A stretch of 64,000 nt of DNA, taken from contig OX638377.1 in assembly GCA_951813615.1 (NCBI GenBank), positions 2,356,001 through 2,420,000 on the forward strand, written 5' to 3'. The notes beneath the pieces are model-generated. The model did no database searches and was not told the origin of the DNA. It saw only the letters and a list, made by a program, of their open reading frames with translations. The stretch comes from an uncultured Latescibacterota bacterium (lineage in GTDB: Bacteria > Latescibacterota > UBA2968 > UBA8231). The position numbers and the translations under genes were made by a program. Positions 34,693 to 43,989 of this stretch are shown here, piece after piece; the stretch's first letter is position 1, and each line of letters starts with the position of its first letter.

Positions 34693-35784
34693 TCAAGCCT
34701 TAAAAAGGAAAGTGATTACGTCCCCATCAGCGACGACGTAATCCCGTCCTTCGCTCCGCAATTGCCCGGCTGCTTTCAGCGGAGCCCACCCACCCATGGC
34801 GATTAGCTGATCGCAAGAGGCCAATTCGGCGCGGATAAACCCATTTTCCATATCCGTATGAATCCGGCCGGCCGCCCGCGGTGCCTTTTCCCCGCGCGGC
34901 AACTGCCACGCCTGCAGCTTGTCATTGGCGAGCGTATAGAAGGTAATCAGATCCAGCAGCTTGTATCCGGCTTGGACTAAGCGCTCTATCCCCCCGTGCT
35001 CCAACCCCAATTCCCGGATGAACTCCGCTCGCTCCTCTTGGCTCAGACCGGCCATTTCCGCTTCGATCTGCGCCGAGGCGACCAGCACTCGATCCGCTCC
35101 GTAGCGCTCGACCAACTGGTCTACCCATGGCCCCGGCGCGTCGGCCTCTACTTCCCCAACATTGGCTGCATACAACACCGGCCTTGCCGTCAGCAGGCGA
35201 TACGGAGCGAGCGCATCCCTTTCTTCGACAGTCAACCCCATCGCTGCTGCCCCCGTCCCGCGCTGCAATCCCTCTAAGACCTTGACACTGGCCGCCAGCT
35301 CTTGCACTCGCGTGCTGCGCGGCTCAGAGCGGACCACTTTGTCCAGATGAGGCACGGCCTTTTCCATCACCGCCAAATCGGCCAGCAGCAACTCTGTCTC
35401 AATCGTCTCTATGTCGCGCAAGGGGTCAATCTCCCCATCTACGTGGCTTATCTGCGCGTCGTCGAAGCAGCGCACCACGTGCACTAGGGCATCGACATCT
35501 CTGATGTGGGAAAGAAACTGATTGCCCAACCCGGCACCTTGGTTGGCACCTCGCACTAGCCCGGCAATATCGACAAAGTGGATGCTTGTAAGCGTTGTAG
35601 ATTCCGGCTGGATAACTTCGCTTAGCTGCTCTAAGCGCTGATCTGGAATCTCGACGGTACCCACATTGGGGGCCACGGTGCAAAAGGGGTAATTAGAGAC
35701 CTCGACCCCATCTCCGGTTAGCGCGTTGAAGAGGGTTGATTTGCCAACATTGGGCAAGCCGATTATGCCGATGGAAAGAGCCAT
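34693..35784 (-). CDS. ychF: Redox-regulated ATPase YchF
   Basis: YchF belongs to the Obg-like GTPase class but hydrolyses ATP, and it negatively affects oxidative-stress responses. The 363-residue protein has G1 GLPNVGKST (8-16), the following switch region [24 protein letters not shown] (G3), a coiled-coil insertion, and the C-terminal TGS-like domain with [18 protein letters not shown] end. It lies after the tRNA cluster on the - strand and ahead of the BMC operon. Confidence 0.95.
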   Translation of the reverse strand: MALSIGIIGLPNVGKSTLFNALTGDGVEVSNYPFCTVAPNVGTVEIPDQRLEQLSEVIQPESTTLTSIHFVDIAGLVRGANQGAGLGNQFLSHIRDVDALVHVVRCFDDAQISHVDGEIDPLRDIETIETELLLADLAVMEKAVPHLDKVVRSEPRSTRVQELAASVKVLEGLQRGTGAAAMGLTVEERDALAPYRLLTARPVLYAANVGEVEADAPGPWVDQLVERYGADRVLVASAQIEAEMAGLSQEERAEFIRELGLEHGGIERLVQAGYKLLDLITFYTLANDKLQAWQLPRGEKAPRAAGRIHTDMENGFIRAELASCDQLIAMGGWAPLKAAGQLRSEGRDYVVADGDVITFLFKA

Positions 35785-35801
35785 ACTTTATATCGCAAAT
35801 A

Positions 35802-35842
35802 AATTAAGTCCCTGTAAGTCAATATCTCACAGGGACTTAATT
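35802..35842 (-). terminator. Long stem after the tRNA cluster
   Basis: AATTAAGTCCCTGT (35802-35815) pairs perfectly over 14 bp with its inverse at 35829-35842. On the - strand it follows tRNA-Pro directly and ends in a T-rich flank, so it probably ends the tRNA transcript. Confidence 0.7.
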
Positions 35843-35844
35843 CG

Positions 35845-35922
35845 TGGTCGGGGTGGCCGGATTTGAACCGGCGACCCCCTGCTCCCGAAGCAGGTGCGCT
35901 AGCCGGGCTGCGCTACACCCCG
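35845..35922 (-). tRNA. tRNA-Pro (anticodon CGG)
   Basis: Cloverleaf with acceptor CGGGGTG/CACCCCG, anticodon stem CCTGC/GCAGG, loop TTCGGGA and anticodon CGG. The 3' CCA is encoded. Confidence 0.96.
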
Positions 35923-35967
35923 ACATGGACGAGCAAAAGCTCGTGATCTATATACAAATAATAAAAA

Positions 35968-36045
35968 TGGTCGGGGTGACTGGATTTGAACCAGCGACCT
36001 CTTCCACCCCAAGGAAGCGCGCTAGCCGAGCTGCGCCACACCCCG
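35968..36045 (-). tRNA. tRNA-Pro (anticodon GGG)
   Basis: Cloverleaf with acceptor CGGGGTG/CACCCCG, anticodon stem CTTCC/GGAAG, loop TTGGGGT and anticodon GGG. Reads CCC and CCU. CCA encoded. Confidence 0.96.
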
Positions 36046-36076
36046 ACTTAATTATCCGACCATACTAGGATAAAAA

Positions 36077-36153
36077 TGGTGAGCTAACCAGGATTCGAAC
36101 CTGGGACCTCCGGTTCCGGAGACCGGCGCTCTATCCAGCTGAGCTATTAGCCC
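36077..36153 (-). tRNA. tRNA-Arg (anticodon CCG)
   Basis: Cloverleaf with acceptor GGGCTAA/TTAGCTC (one G-U pair), anticodon stem CCGGT/ACCGG, loop CTCCGGA and anticodon CCG, reading CGG. CCA encoded. It lies seven bases after the COX24-type gene. Confidence 0.94.
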
Positions 36154-36159
36154 CTTAGC

Positions 36160-36255
36160 CTAGATATCCTTCTTCTTGTGCCGATTCTTGCGCAATCTCT
36201 TCTTGCGCTTATGTGTAGCGATCTTATGCCGCTTTCTCTTCCTGCCACAGGGCAT
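36160..36255 (-). CDS. COX24/AURKAIP1-type mini ribosomal protein (31 aa)
   Basis: A 31-residue, very basic protein starting MPCGRKRKRHKIATHKRK and ending RHKKKDI. It matches the COX24/AURKAIP1 family, known from Bacteroidetes and related phyla, whose members include mitochondrial mS38 and mycobacterial bS22. It is probably a small-subunit ribosomal protein. It starts at ATG 36255, inside the last codons of the HU gene, with GGAGAT upstream, so translation is coupled to HU. Confidence 0.82.
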   Translation of the reverse strand: MPCGRKRKRHKIATHKRKKRLRKNRHKKKDI

Positions 36256-36565
36256 CTTTTTTATCTCCTGGATCTTTGTCCTCTACGTTTTCCCCATTGA
36301 CGCGCGCCCGCAATTCCTTTGAGGGCTTAAATGTCGGGGCCTTGCGACCGGCGATTTTCACTTCGGCACCCGTGCGCGGATTGCGACCTGTGCGCGGTGC
36401 CCGTTCGACAACTTTAAAGGTACCAAAACCGCGAATTTCAATGTGATCTTCCCGCTCCAAAGCCTCGACTACGGATTCAATGAAGCCATCGACAACAGCC
36501 GCAGTATCCGTCTTAGTAAGCCCTGTACCCTCGGCGATCAGACGCACGATATCCGCTTTTGTCAA
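36224..36565 (-). CDS. HU/IHF family DNA-bending protein
   Basis: A 113-residue nucleoid protein with the family layout: MTKADIVRLIAEGTGLTK helix pair, the DNA-arm region EIRGFGTFKVVERAPRTGRNPRTG and the C-terminal APTFKPSKELRARVN. An acidic/basic extension of about 20 residues follows. IHF-alpha, IHF-beta and HU cannot be separated with confidence. Its 3' end overlaps the COX24-type gene. Confidence 0.93.
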   Translation of the reverse strand: MTKADIVRLIAEGTGLTKTDTAAVVDGFIESVVEALEREDHIEIRGFGTFKVVERAPRTGRNPRTGAEVKIAGRKAPTFKPSKELRARVNGENVEDKDPGDKKDALWQEEKAA

Positions 36566-36674
36566 GACCGTACTCTCTATTCGGATGGGTTGAAATCGCC
36601 TTAACTATCACGCTAACAAACAGTTTTAAAGAATATAATATGGCTCCTGCTCTGTCAAGGCGAGCAGCCTCCTC

Positions 36675-37448
36675 TTAGCCCGAGCGGAGGTCTTTGCCAA
36701 GAACAAAAACCTCTTCGAGCACCGAAAAATCCACAATCGATTTGAGGATGACTCGCAAAAAGACCGGGGCCCGCTTCTCCAGACTTACCTCGACCACTGT
36801 GCCAATCGGTATGCCCTTGGGGTATCGCCCCCCCAACCCCGATGACACCACTAGGTCGCCCTCGCGCACCGAGTTGCTCGATTCGACAAATCGCAATCGG
36901 AACTGGCCGTCAATCCACGAGACAATGCCCTGGGCTCGCGTCGCTTGGATCAGGGCACTAACCCTCGTGCGCATCAATAACTGTACGACTGAGTCTGACG
37001 CGCCGACTTGGGCAATGTGACCGACGAGTCCTTCGGGTGTCACCACGGGCATATCCTTATCTACGCCATGGTCACGGCCAGCGTTGATGACGATCGTATC
37101 GTAAATGTGGTCGGGATCACGGCCGATGACCTCGGCAGAAATAACGTGCGTACTCCCGTCTATGGGCCGGAAAGACAAGGCCTTGCGCAGGCGCATATTT
37201 TCCCATCCGGCTTCCTGTAGCTGCATGTTGTCGAGGGCTAGAGCTGCGTTTTGAGTTAGGAGGAAACGGCTCTTTTCCTCATTGCGGGCATAGCGGTTGA
37301 ATTGCGAAAACAGGGCTTGGCCCGATGCCGATAAACCGACTTGGCATTTTTCGGCGATATAAGTCTTATAGGATCGAGGTAAGCCCATCAAAATCAGGGC
37401 ACAGACAACGGCCAGTCCAATGACGATGAGTTCCCGAGTATTGGCCAT
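36675..37448 (-). CDS. mreC: Rod-shape protein MreC
   Basis: MreC links cytoplasmic MreB to the periplasmic cell-wall synthases. The 257 residues include one N-terminal membrane segment (about 7-25), a coiled coil near 60-90 and the MreC core with VINAGRDHGVDKDMPVV and LVGHIAQVG. It lies five bases after mreB, the normal order. MreD is not seen downstream; the next gene is HU. Confidence 0.93.
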   Translation of the reverse strand: MANTRELIVIGLAVVCALILMGLPRSYKTYIAEKCQVGLSASGQALFSQFNRYARNEEKSRFLLTQNAALALDNMQLQEAGWENMRLRKALSFRPIDGSTHVISAEVIGRDPDHIYDTIVINAGRDHGVDKDMPVVTPEGLVGHIAQVGASDSVVQLLMRTRVSALIQATRAQGIVSWIDGQFRLRFVESSNSVREGDLVVSSGLGGRYPKGIPIGTVVEVSLEKRAPVFLRVILKSIVDFSVLEEVFVLGKDLRSG

Positions 37449-37453
37449 GTCGA

Positions 37454-38473
37454 TCAGATCAAAACTTGGCGATAGTTATCAAACTCTTCGAGAATACGGG
37501 CATTACCTCGTACCACGGCCGAGAGGGGGTCTTCGCTATCGACGTAAGTAGGCAAATTCGTCGCCTCAAGCAGGTGTTCCTTCAACCCCCGCAGCATGCT
37601 CCCACCGCCGCAGAGCACCATGCCCCTATCGAGAATATCTGCCGCCAATTCGGGTGGCATCCTCTCCAACACCCTGCGCACACTGGCGACGATTTGGATC
37701 ACGGCACCGGATAGGGCTTCTCGGATCTCAACCGAATCTACCTGCAGGACTTTGGGTAGCCCAGCTATGGTATCGCGGCCACGCACTGGGATAGTTTCTT
37801 CTGTATCCAATTCCGTCGCCGAACCGATTTGCCACTTGATGGACTCGGCACCTTGGACACCAATAAGCAGGTTGTGCTTTCTACGCATCCACTCGACGAT
37901 GGCCTGATCCATAGCAGCCCCAGCCACCCGCAGCGATTCGTGTTCGACCAGACCCGAAAGGGCGATCACGGCAACCTCGGTCGTCCCGCCGCCGATATCG
38001 ATGACCATTGAGCCGACGGCTTGATCAACCGGCAATCCCATACCGATGGCTGCGGCCATCGGCTCGCTGACCAGATGGACTTCTCTGGCCCCCACGCGCT
38101 CGCAGGAGTTGCGCACCGCCCGCTTCTCTACTTCCGTGCTACCCGCTGGGACCGCCACCACGATCTTGGGCCGCATGAAAAGTTGGTTCTTTTTTACTTT
38201 GCGGATAAAACTGCGGATCATCTCCTCGGTAACTTCAAAATCGGCGATGACTCCGTCCTTCAGAGGGCGAATTATTTGAATGCCAGCGTTTTCACGCCCC
38301 ATCATCTCCTTGGCCTCTGCACCGACGGCGATGACTTTTTGGGTGGCGACTTGGCGGGCTACAACCGAGGGCTCGTTGAGGACAATTCCCTTGCCTTTGA
38401 CAAATATCAAGGTGTTGGCAGTGCCCAAGTCTATGCCTATTTCATGCGAAAAGAAACGCGATAAAACACTCAT
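37454..38473 (-). CDS. mreB: Rod-shape actin homologue MreB
   Basis: MreB is the bacterial actin that organises lateral wall growth. ATPase motifs are visible: IGIDLGTANTLIFVKG, then DIGGGTTEVAVIALSG and the later LCGGGSMLRGL. ATG 38473 is chosen because GGAGA lies seven bases upstream and the family starts MxxLxRFF there; an upstream start would add six unsupported residues. It is first in mreB-mreC. A charged protein of unknown function is divergent. Confidence 0.97.
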   Translation of the reverse strand: MSVLSRFFSHEIGIDLGTANTLIFVKGKGIVLNEPSVVARQVATQKVIAVGAEAKEMMGRENAGIQIIRPLKDGVIADFEVTEEMIRSFIRKVKKNQLFMRPKIVVAVPAGSTEVEKRAVRNSCERVGAREVHLVSEPMAAAIGMGLPVDQAVGSMVIDIGGGTTEVAVIALSGLVEHESLRVAGAAMDQAIVEWMRRKHNLLIGVQGAESIKWQIGSATELDTEETIPVRGRDTIAGLPKVLQVDSVEIREALSGAVIQIVASVRRVLERMPPELAADILDRGMVLCGGGSMLRGLKEHLLEATNLPTYVDSEDPLSAVVRGNARILEEFDNYRQVLI

Positions 38474-38572
38474 TCTCTGATCTCCATCCAAAAAGTTAAA
38501 TCTCGGCTCTATAGCCTTGGTCTGAGCACCCCGGCATTAAGAGCATCCACTATGCCTATTTATAATAACTAA

Positions 38573-38597
38573 GGTGATTTGGATTTGCCAAATCACC
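38573..38597. other. Perfect 10-bp hairpin in the mreB upstream region
   Basis: GGTGATTTGG (38573-38582) and CCAAATCACC (38588-38597) form a 10-bp stem with loop ATTTG, in the 199-bp divergent gap. A T run begins about 12 bp later on the + strand. It could be a transcript end or a binding site for a divergent regulator. Confidence 0.5.
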
Positions 38598-38672
38598 CGA
38601 CCCCCTTATATTTTTTATGGCTAGCCAATTTGAACTCACTGCACGCAATTTTCAGGGAGGCAGCGCATTCCT

Positions 38673-39158
38673 ATGAACAAAGCCGCGCGACATGTACTGC
38701 GGAGATTGGGCACCGATACTAGCTTGGACCAAGAGCGCCAAGAGCGCCTTTCGCGCGAGGTCCAAGAAGAGCAGGAAAAACGCCGAGAACAGGGGGGAGA
38801 GCAAGATACCAGCTTTGAAACCGTTCCCGAGGAGATGCTGACCGAGTCGGAAAAGCGCCACGAGAAGTATCGCCGCCAACAGGCCATGGCTGGGCGGTTC
38901 ACTCCCGCTGCCGAGCGCCTGCCCATTATGACGTCTGAAGAGCGGGCCGACCACAACAAGAACCGGCCTAAGTGGCAGCAGACTTCGTTTGAGGGGCCCA
39001 TTGAAAAGCTAATCGAGAAATACCAAGATTTAGAAGAAGTACAACGCCACCTGACTTTGGGCCAATCCATGAAGTACGAGTTTACCAGCGACGGACGCGT
39101 CCTCGACAAAGAGGGCAATGTGATCTTTGATGGAGAAAAGATCGTCGGCAAACTCTAG
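38673..39158 (+). CDS. Charged protein of unknown function
   Basis: 161 residues, no recognised domain. About half are charged; the first 80 residues are Glu/Gln/Arg-rich and helical (QERQERLSREVQEEQEKRRE), the C-terminal 40 suggest a small sheet (MKYEFTSDGRVLDKEGNVIF). A ribosome site GGGAGG lies 12 bp upstream. It precedes the peptidase gene by five bases, so they are probably cotranscribed. Not homologous to anything I can name. Confidence 0.55.
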   Translation: MNKAARHVLRRLGTDTSLDQERQERLSREVQEEQEKRREQGGEQDTSFETVPEEMLTESEKRHEKYRRQQAMAGRFTPAAERLPIMTSEERADHNKNRPKWQQTSFEGPIEKLIEKYQDLEEVQRHLTLGQSMKYEFTSDGRVLDKEGNVIFDGEKIVGKL

Positions 39159-39214
39159 GGCAGTTGGCCTGCTCTCCTTTCCTTACTAAGACGCACAAGT
39201 GTCCTTGGCCACGG

Positions 39215-40318
39215 ATGCCTCTTTTATTTCGAATTCTCATCGGGCTTGGCCTGTTGGGCATTTGCGGCTGCAATCTCAATTACTATTGGCATCTCGCTCG
39301 CGGTCAAAGCCGCGTAGTGTATAATCGTGTACCAGTCCAAACCCTCCTCGCCCGACCCAACTTGGCCGCGCAAACTCGGACGCAACTAGAGCTGATCCAA
39401 GCCATCCTTCGCTACGCCGAAAGCGTGGGCCTGAAAACAGACGACCAGTACACGACCTTCTACGATACGGGTGGCGACCCGATCAGTTGGAATGTCAGCG
39501 CTTGTCCGCCCGACCGCTTCTCGCCCTATACTTGGAATTTTCCCTTTGTCGGCGAGCTTCCCTACAAAGGCTTCTTTCGCCGCGCTTTGGCCGACGAGCA
39601 GCGCGATGCCCTCGTTGCCGCAGGGTATGACTCAATCGTTCGCCCGGTCAGTGCCTACAGCACCTTGGGCATTTTCTCCGATCCAATCCTCAGCTCAATG
39701 CTCGGTTACGCGCCCGACCAGCTAGCCGATTTGACCCTCCACGAGTTGACTCACGCCCTCGTCTATGCTCCAGGGCAGACCGATTACAACGAGAGCTTGG
39801 CGACTTTCGTCGGACGCCAAGGGTCCCTACTCTTCTTGGCACAGCACTTTGGCACCGATACCCCGCTCTTACAACAGGCCGAGGCGCGCCGAGCGGACGC
39901 GGCCCTCTTTCGGCACTTTATGACTGAAACCGTCGCAGCACTCGACAGCCTCTATGCACTAGGCTTGCCCCGCAGCGTTGTACTGCGCGATAGACAAGTC
40001 GTTTTTGCCCAACGCCAGCGCGATTTCACCCTCATTAAGGAGCAGTTCACCCACAACCAGTACGATGGGTTCCTCCAGTGGGAACTAAACAATGCGCGGC
40101 TCTTGTCTTATCGGCGCTACAACGCCAATCTAGCGCTCTTTTCCGCTGTTTATCGCGCCCGCAGCGAGGATTTGGCTGGTGCCTTGGAGGTTTTTGCGGC
40201 TTGCGCTGAAGACGGCAACCCTTGGCAGTGCCTACGCGTCGCAACAGAGGCTGAGGAGGACCGGATCGGCGACGCAGTCCAAGCCAAAGGCACCAAGGAT
40301 TATTTTACAGATGGATAG
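39215..40318 (+). CDS. Predicted aminopeptidase, COG4324 family, lipoprotein
   Basis: A predicted zinc aminopeptidase. HELTHALVY near residue 185 carries HExxH, and the third ligand is likely in YNESLATFVG. ATG 39215 gives a clean lipoprotein signal: hydrophobic stretch ending LGICGC, so the mature protein would be anchored by that cysteine. A TTG 51 bases upstream would bury it. Relatives are proteobacterial and FCB proteins of unverified function. Confidence 0.8.
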   Translation: MPLLFRILIGLGLLGICGCNLNYYWHLARGQSRVVYNRVPVQTLLARPNLAAQTRTQLELIQAILRYAESVGLKTDDQYTTFYDTGGDPISWNVSACPPDRFSPYTWNFPFVGELPYKGFFRRALADEQRDALVAAGYDSIVRPVSAYSTLGIFSDPILSSMLGYAPDQLADLTLHELTHALVYAPGQTDYNESLATFVGRQGSLLFLAQHFGTDTPLLQQAEARRADAALFRHFMTETVAALDSLYALGLPRSVVLRDRQVVFAQRQRDFTLIKEQFTHNQYDGFLQWELNNARLLSYRRYNANLALFSAVYRARSEDLAGALEVFAACAEDGNPWQCLRVATEAEEDRIGDAVQAKGTKDYFTDG

Positions 40319-40389
40319 TGGCAAAACTCGCGGACTTAGGGGTTAGAAAACCAACGAGGAACCCCTCTTAGCCGATTTTTTGGATCCGA

Positions 40390-41259
40390 ATGGTAGCTAA
40401 ACACATCTTGACAACGCTCTTGCTAGCAACCCTCGTCTTTGGGCCACTTGGGTGCGCCGCTAGGTTGCAGTCTGCGCTGGTGGGGTCGCTGATCGAGGAC
40501 GTCAGTACGGCCACCGCCCGCCACGACGATTTGGATTTGGTCACCTCGGGTGTGCCTACCTTCTTGCTCTTATTAGAGGGGCTGCTGGTAGCCAATCCGC
40601 AAGACCCGCAATTGCTCTTAAGTGCTGCCGAGATATATACTTCCTACGCCACGTTGGTCGAAGTTGATGATCCCCAACGGGCCAAGCACCTGTACCACCG
40701 AGGCAAGGTGAACGGCCTCAAAGCCCTTGCCTTGCGCCTTAGCCAACCAGACGTACTTCAAGCCCCGTATGCTGAATTTATCCGCGTCACCGACGATTTA
40801 AATGCCTCCGATCTGCCGGTCGTGTTTTGGGCTGCGTCGAGTTGGGGTGCTTGGATCAGTGCCAATATCGAATCCATGGCGGCACTGGCCGAACTGCCCA
40901 AAGTCATTAAACTCATGCAGTGGATCGTGGACCAAGACGAAACCTTTCAATACGGGAGTCCCCATGTCTTCTTGGGATCCTATTACGCAGCCCTGCCGCC
41001 GATGCTGGGCGGCAACCCGGAAAAGGCTGCCGAGCACTTCGACCGAGCAGTGGCCATCAGCAAAGGACAGGTGCTCATGGTGTACGTAGCCAAGGCCAAA
41101 TTCTATGCTCGGATCACTTTCGACCGGGCGCTATACGAATCCCTGCTCAACCAAGCTCTAGCGAGCCCGGCGGATGCTGTACCGGAGCTTACCTTGCAAA
41201 ATATCGCCGCCCAAAAACAGGCGCAGATCCTACTAGACCAAGCCGATGATTTCTTTTAA
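40390..41259 (+). CDS. TRAP transporter T-component (TatT) lipoprotein
   Basis: TatT proteins are lipoproteins that pair with a TRAP substrate-binding protein (first described for Treponema Tp0956). The 289 residues begin with a lipobox signal (LVFGPLGCAARL) and continue as helical, TPR-like repeats with LLVANPQDPQLLLSAAEIYTSY. The stop overlaps the next gene, the P component. It is probably part of a periplasmic ligand-capture complex. Confidence 0.84.
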   Translation: MVAKHILTTLLLATLVFGPLGCAARLQSALVGSLIEDVSTATARHDDLDLVTSGVPTFLLLLEGLLVANPQDPQLLLSAAEIYTSYATLVEVDDPQRAKHLYHRGKVNGLKALALRLSQPDVLQAPYAEFIRVTDDLNASDLPVVFWAASSWGAWISANIESMAALAELPKVIKLMQWIVDQDETFQYGSPHVFLGSYYAALPPMLGGNPEKAAEHFDRAVAISKGQVLMVYVAKAKFYARITFDRALYESLLNQALASPADAVPELTLQNIAAQKQAQILLDQADDFF

Positions 41260-42250
41260 GGGACTTTTTGCGGTCGTTGCCGCGCTCATAGCCAACTCTG
41301 TTGCCGCTCAACCCAATCACCTCCTTAAAATTGCGACCCTAGCCCCGGAGGGTAGTAGCTGGGCCAAAGTCCTCCGCACTATTGATGCAGATGTGCGGCG
41401 GGAGACGGATGGCAACGTGGGGTTCAAAATCTATCCTGGCGGCGTCCAAGGCGACGAGAAGGTCGTCTTGCGCAAGATGCGCATCGGCCAGCTCCACGGC
41501 GGTAATTTTGGCGGCCAAGGCATCAGCCAGACCCTGCCCGATGTCCTCGCGCTGGAAATGCCCTTCCTCTTCAATGACTATGCTGAAGTAGATTACGTGC
41601 TCAAGAAAATGGATGCCTTCTACCGGCAGGGATATGAAAAACGGGGCTATGTCTTTCTCGGTTGGGCTGACATCGGCTTTGTCCACATTCTCTCGCAGCA
41701 ACCCGTGGCGACCATCGAAGACATGCGCTCCCAAAAGGTCTGGCAATTGCCCGATGAACCGCTTACCTCCGTGCTCTTTCGCCTAGCCGGCGTCACCTCG
41801 GTTCCCCTCAATATCCCAGATGTCCTCCTCGGCTTGCAGACCAACCTAATTGATGTGGTGTACGCCTCGCCGTCGGTGACCATCGTCCTCCAATGGTTTA
41901 CCCGCGCAAAATACGTCACCCAACTTCCCATCAACTACACCCTAGGCGCTTTCTTGATCGACAAGCGAACTTTCGCCAAGATTCCCGCCGCCGAGCGCGA
42001 ACACATCCATCGCATAGCGCAGCAACACATGGCCGCTCTGAATCAGCGCAACCGCCAAGAAAATGACGAGGCCATGACCGTGTTACAGGCCAATGGGCTA
42101 GCGCTGGTCGAGGTTAGCCCCAAAGATATAGAGACTTTTAAGGGGCTCGTAACCAGCGCCGAAGCCGAACTCGTGGGGCGGGCTTTTTCTCGTGAAGCCC
42201 ACGAACAAATAGCGCGACATCTCCAAGACTTTCGCCAGACTTCCCCTTGA
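41246..42250 (+). CDS. TRAP transporter substrate-binding protein (DctP type)
   Basis: A periplasmic binding protein of 334 residues with a signal peptide ending NSVAAQ. Family features: KIATLAPEGSSWAK, the GGVQGDEKVVLRKMRIGQ segment and the binding-site strand region DLWQ-like KVWQLPDEP. The residue corresponding to the carboxylate-binding Arg is not obvious, so the ligand may be non-acid. It overlaps TatT by 14 bases. Confidence 0.93.
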   Translation: MISFKGLFAVVAALIANSVAAQPNHLLKIATLAPEGSSWAKVLRTIDADVRRETDGNVGFKIYPGGVQGDEKVVLRKMRIGQLHGGNFGGQGISQTLPDVLALEMPFLFNDYAEVDYVLKKMDAFYRQGYEKRGYVFLGWADIGFVHILSQQPVATIEDMRSQKVWQLPDEPLTSVLFRLAGVTSVPLNIPDVLLGLQTNLIDVVYASPSVTIVLQWFTRAKYVTQLPINYTLGAFLIDKRTFAKIPAAEREHIHRIAQQHMAALNQRNRQENDEAMTVLQANGLALVEVSPKDIETFKGLVTSAEAELVGRAFSREAHEQIARHLQDFRQTSP

Positions 42251-42726
42251 GCGACCAGCACTTCCTCCACCGCCTTGAAACTGGCTTTCTCGTCCTTTTG
42301 GTAGCCTGCCTGCTGGTACTGACTTGCGGGCAGATCATCGTCCGCAACCTGTTCTCCGTTACCTTCTTGGGCACTGAAAGTCTCGTACGGCACCTCGTGT
42401 TGTGGATTGGGTTAGCCGGCGCGTTGGTGGCCACCCGGCTCGACAAACACATCCGCATTGACGCGGCGTTGCGCCTGCTACCCACTCGGGTGCGAACCAT
42501 CGTCTTGAGCTGCGCGGACTTTTTTGCCGCCGCGCTTTGCGCTTATCTAGCTTATATCGCTGGACGCTTCGTGCTCGACGAACGCGCGTTTGGCACGACG
42601 GCTTTCTTTGCCATCCCCGCTTGGATCGCTCAATTGTGCTTTCCTCTCGTCTTTGGCCTGATGGCGCTGCGCTTCCTCTTGCAGGCGTGCGCCGCCGCCG
42701 CGCCTCAGCAGATCGCCCGTGAGTAG
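42247..42726 (+). CDS. TRAP transporter small permease (DctQ type)
   Basis: The 159-residue, four-segment membrane subunit. It starts at TTG 42247, overlapping the binding-protein stop by four. The motif TFLGTESLVRHLVLWIGL is characteristic. Overlaps the large permease by eight bases. Confidence 0.9.
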   Translation: MSDQHFLHRLETGFLVLLVACLLVLTCGQIIVRNLFSVTFLGTESLVRHLVLWIGLAGALVATRLDKHIRIDAALRLLPTRVRTIVLSCADFFAAALCAYLAYIAGRFVLDERAFGTTAFFAIPAWIAQLCFPLVFGLMALRFLLQACAAAAPQQIARE

Positions 42727-43972
42727 CCTCCTAGCCACCCTAGCCGCTCTAGCCGGGGTCCCGCTCTTTGTGGTCATCAGCGCGATGGCCATTTTGCATT
42801 TCTCCATCGCCGAGATCGATTTAACCGTCGTCTTTATCGAGATGTACCGGATAGCCGAAACGCCGACTTTAACGGCTATTCCGCTCTTCGCCCTCACGGG
42901 TTTCCTCCTCGCCGAAAGCGGGGCATCGGCCCGGTTGGTGCGCTTCTCCCAAGCTTTGCTCGGCTGGCTGCCAGGGGGGCTGGCCATTATGGCCATTATC
43001 GTCTGTGCCCTCTTCACGGCTTTGACCGGGGCTTCGGGGATGACGATTGTCGCGCTCGGTGGACTGCTGTTGCCCGCTTTGCGCCAACAGCGCCTGCCCG
43101 ATTCGTTTTCCCTCGGGCTAATTACCACCTCGGGCAGCTTGGGCTTGCTCTTTCCGCCGAGTTTGCCGCTGATCATCTACGGAATTGTATCCGAGACGCC
43201 GGTAGACAAGCTCTTTATCGCCGGCATCGCCCCCGGCTTGCTCTTGGTAGGTGCCCTGTCTTGCTACAGCTTGTTCCAAGGCCGGCGCTGTGCCGCACCC
43301 GAGCGCCCTACCGGATGGCGCGAATTGCCGCAGGCCTTTGTCGCTTGTAGCTGGGAGCTTCTGTTGCCGGTGGTGATCTTCGGGGGGATCTACGGGGGAA
43401 TAATCGCCGTCAGCGAAGCCGCGGCTTTGAGCGCCCTGTACGCTCTGGTGGTAGTGGTGCTAATCCGCCGCGAGATATCCATTGGGCAACTGCCGAAGAT
43501 TATCTGCGACAGCATGGTACTCGTCGGCGGCATTTTCGTCGTCTTGGCCGCCGCCATGGCCTATACCAATTACCTCATTGATGCGGAAATTCCAACGCGC
43601 TTGCTCGCCTATATCGAAACTCATATCAGCAGCCGTCTGCTGTTCTTAATTCTTCTCAATGTGTTTCTACTGGCGGTTGGCTGTATGATCGATATGTTCT
43701 CCGCCCTCCTCATCGTCGTGCCCCTGATCCTGCCCATCGCCGAAGCATACGATGTGCACCCCATTCACCTCGGGATCATTTTCTTGACCAACTTGGAAAT
43801 CGGCTATTCGACGCCGCCGGTTGGACTCAATCTCTTTATTGCCAGCATTCGCTTTGAGCAGCCTGTACATCGGCTCTACCGCGTTTCCCTGCCTTTTTTG
43901 TTGATTTTGTTGGCTTGTTTGGTCGTGATTACCTACTGGGCTGATTTGAGTTTGTTTTTGGTTGAGTCTTAG
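42719..43972 (+). CDS. TRAP transporter large permease (DctM type)
   Basis: About 12 membrane segments; 417 residues. Family blocks include TAIPLFALTGFLLAESG, ALTGASGMTIVALGGLLLPAL and the C-terminal LEIGYSTPPVGLNLFIAS. It completes a TatT-P-Q-M unit read in one direction without gaps. Confidence 0.95.
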   Translation: MSSLLATLAALAGVPLFVVISAMAILHFSIAEIDLTVVFIEMYRIAETPTLTAIPLFALTGFLLAESGASARLVRFSQALLGWLPGGLAIMAIIVCALFTALTGASGMTIVALGGLLLPALRQQRLPDSFSLGLITTSGSLGLLFPPSLPLIIYGIVSETPVDKLFIAGIAPGLLLVGALSCYSLFQGRRCAAPERPTGWRELPQAFVACSWELLLPVVIFGGIYGGIIAVSEAAALSALYALVVVVLIRREISIGQLPKIICDSMVLVGGIFVVLAAAMAYTNYLIDAEIPTRLLAYIETHISSRLLFLILLNVFLLAVGCMIDMFSALLIVVPLILPIAEAYDVHPIHLGIIFLTNLEIGYSTPPVGLNLFIASIRFEQPVHRLYRVSLPFLLILLACLVVITYWADLSLFLVES

Positions 43973-43989
43973 ATTTTTTTGTGATTTTT

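Noticed and set aside
35844..36068. Open frame across the tRNA-Pro genes with GFEPATPCSRSRCASRAALHP-like product
   Set aside because: It is the antisense of two tRNA genes, a well-known false protein family.
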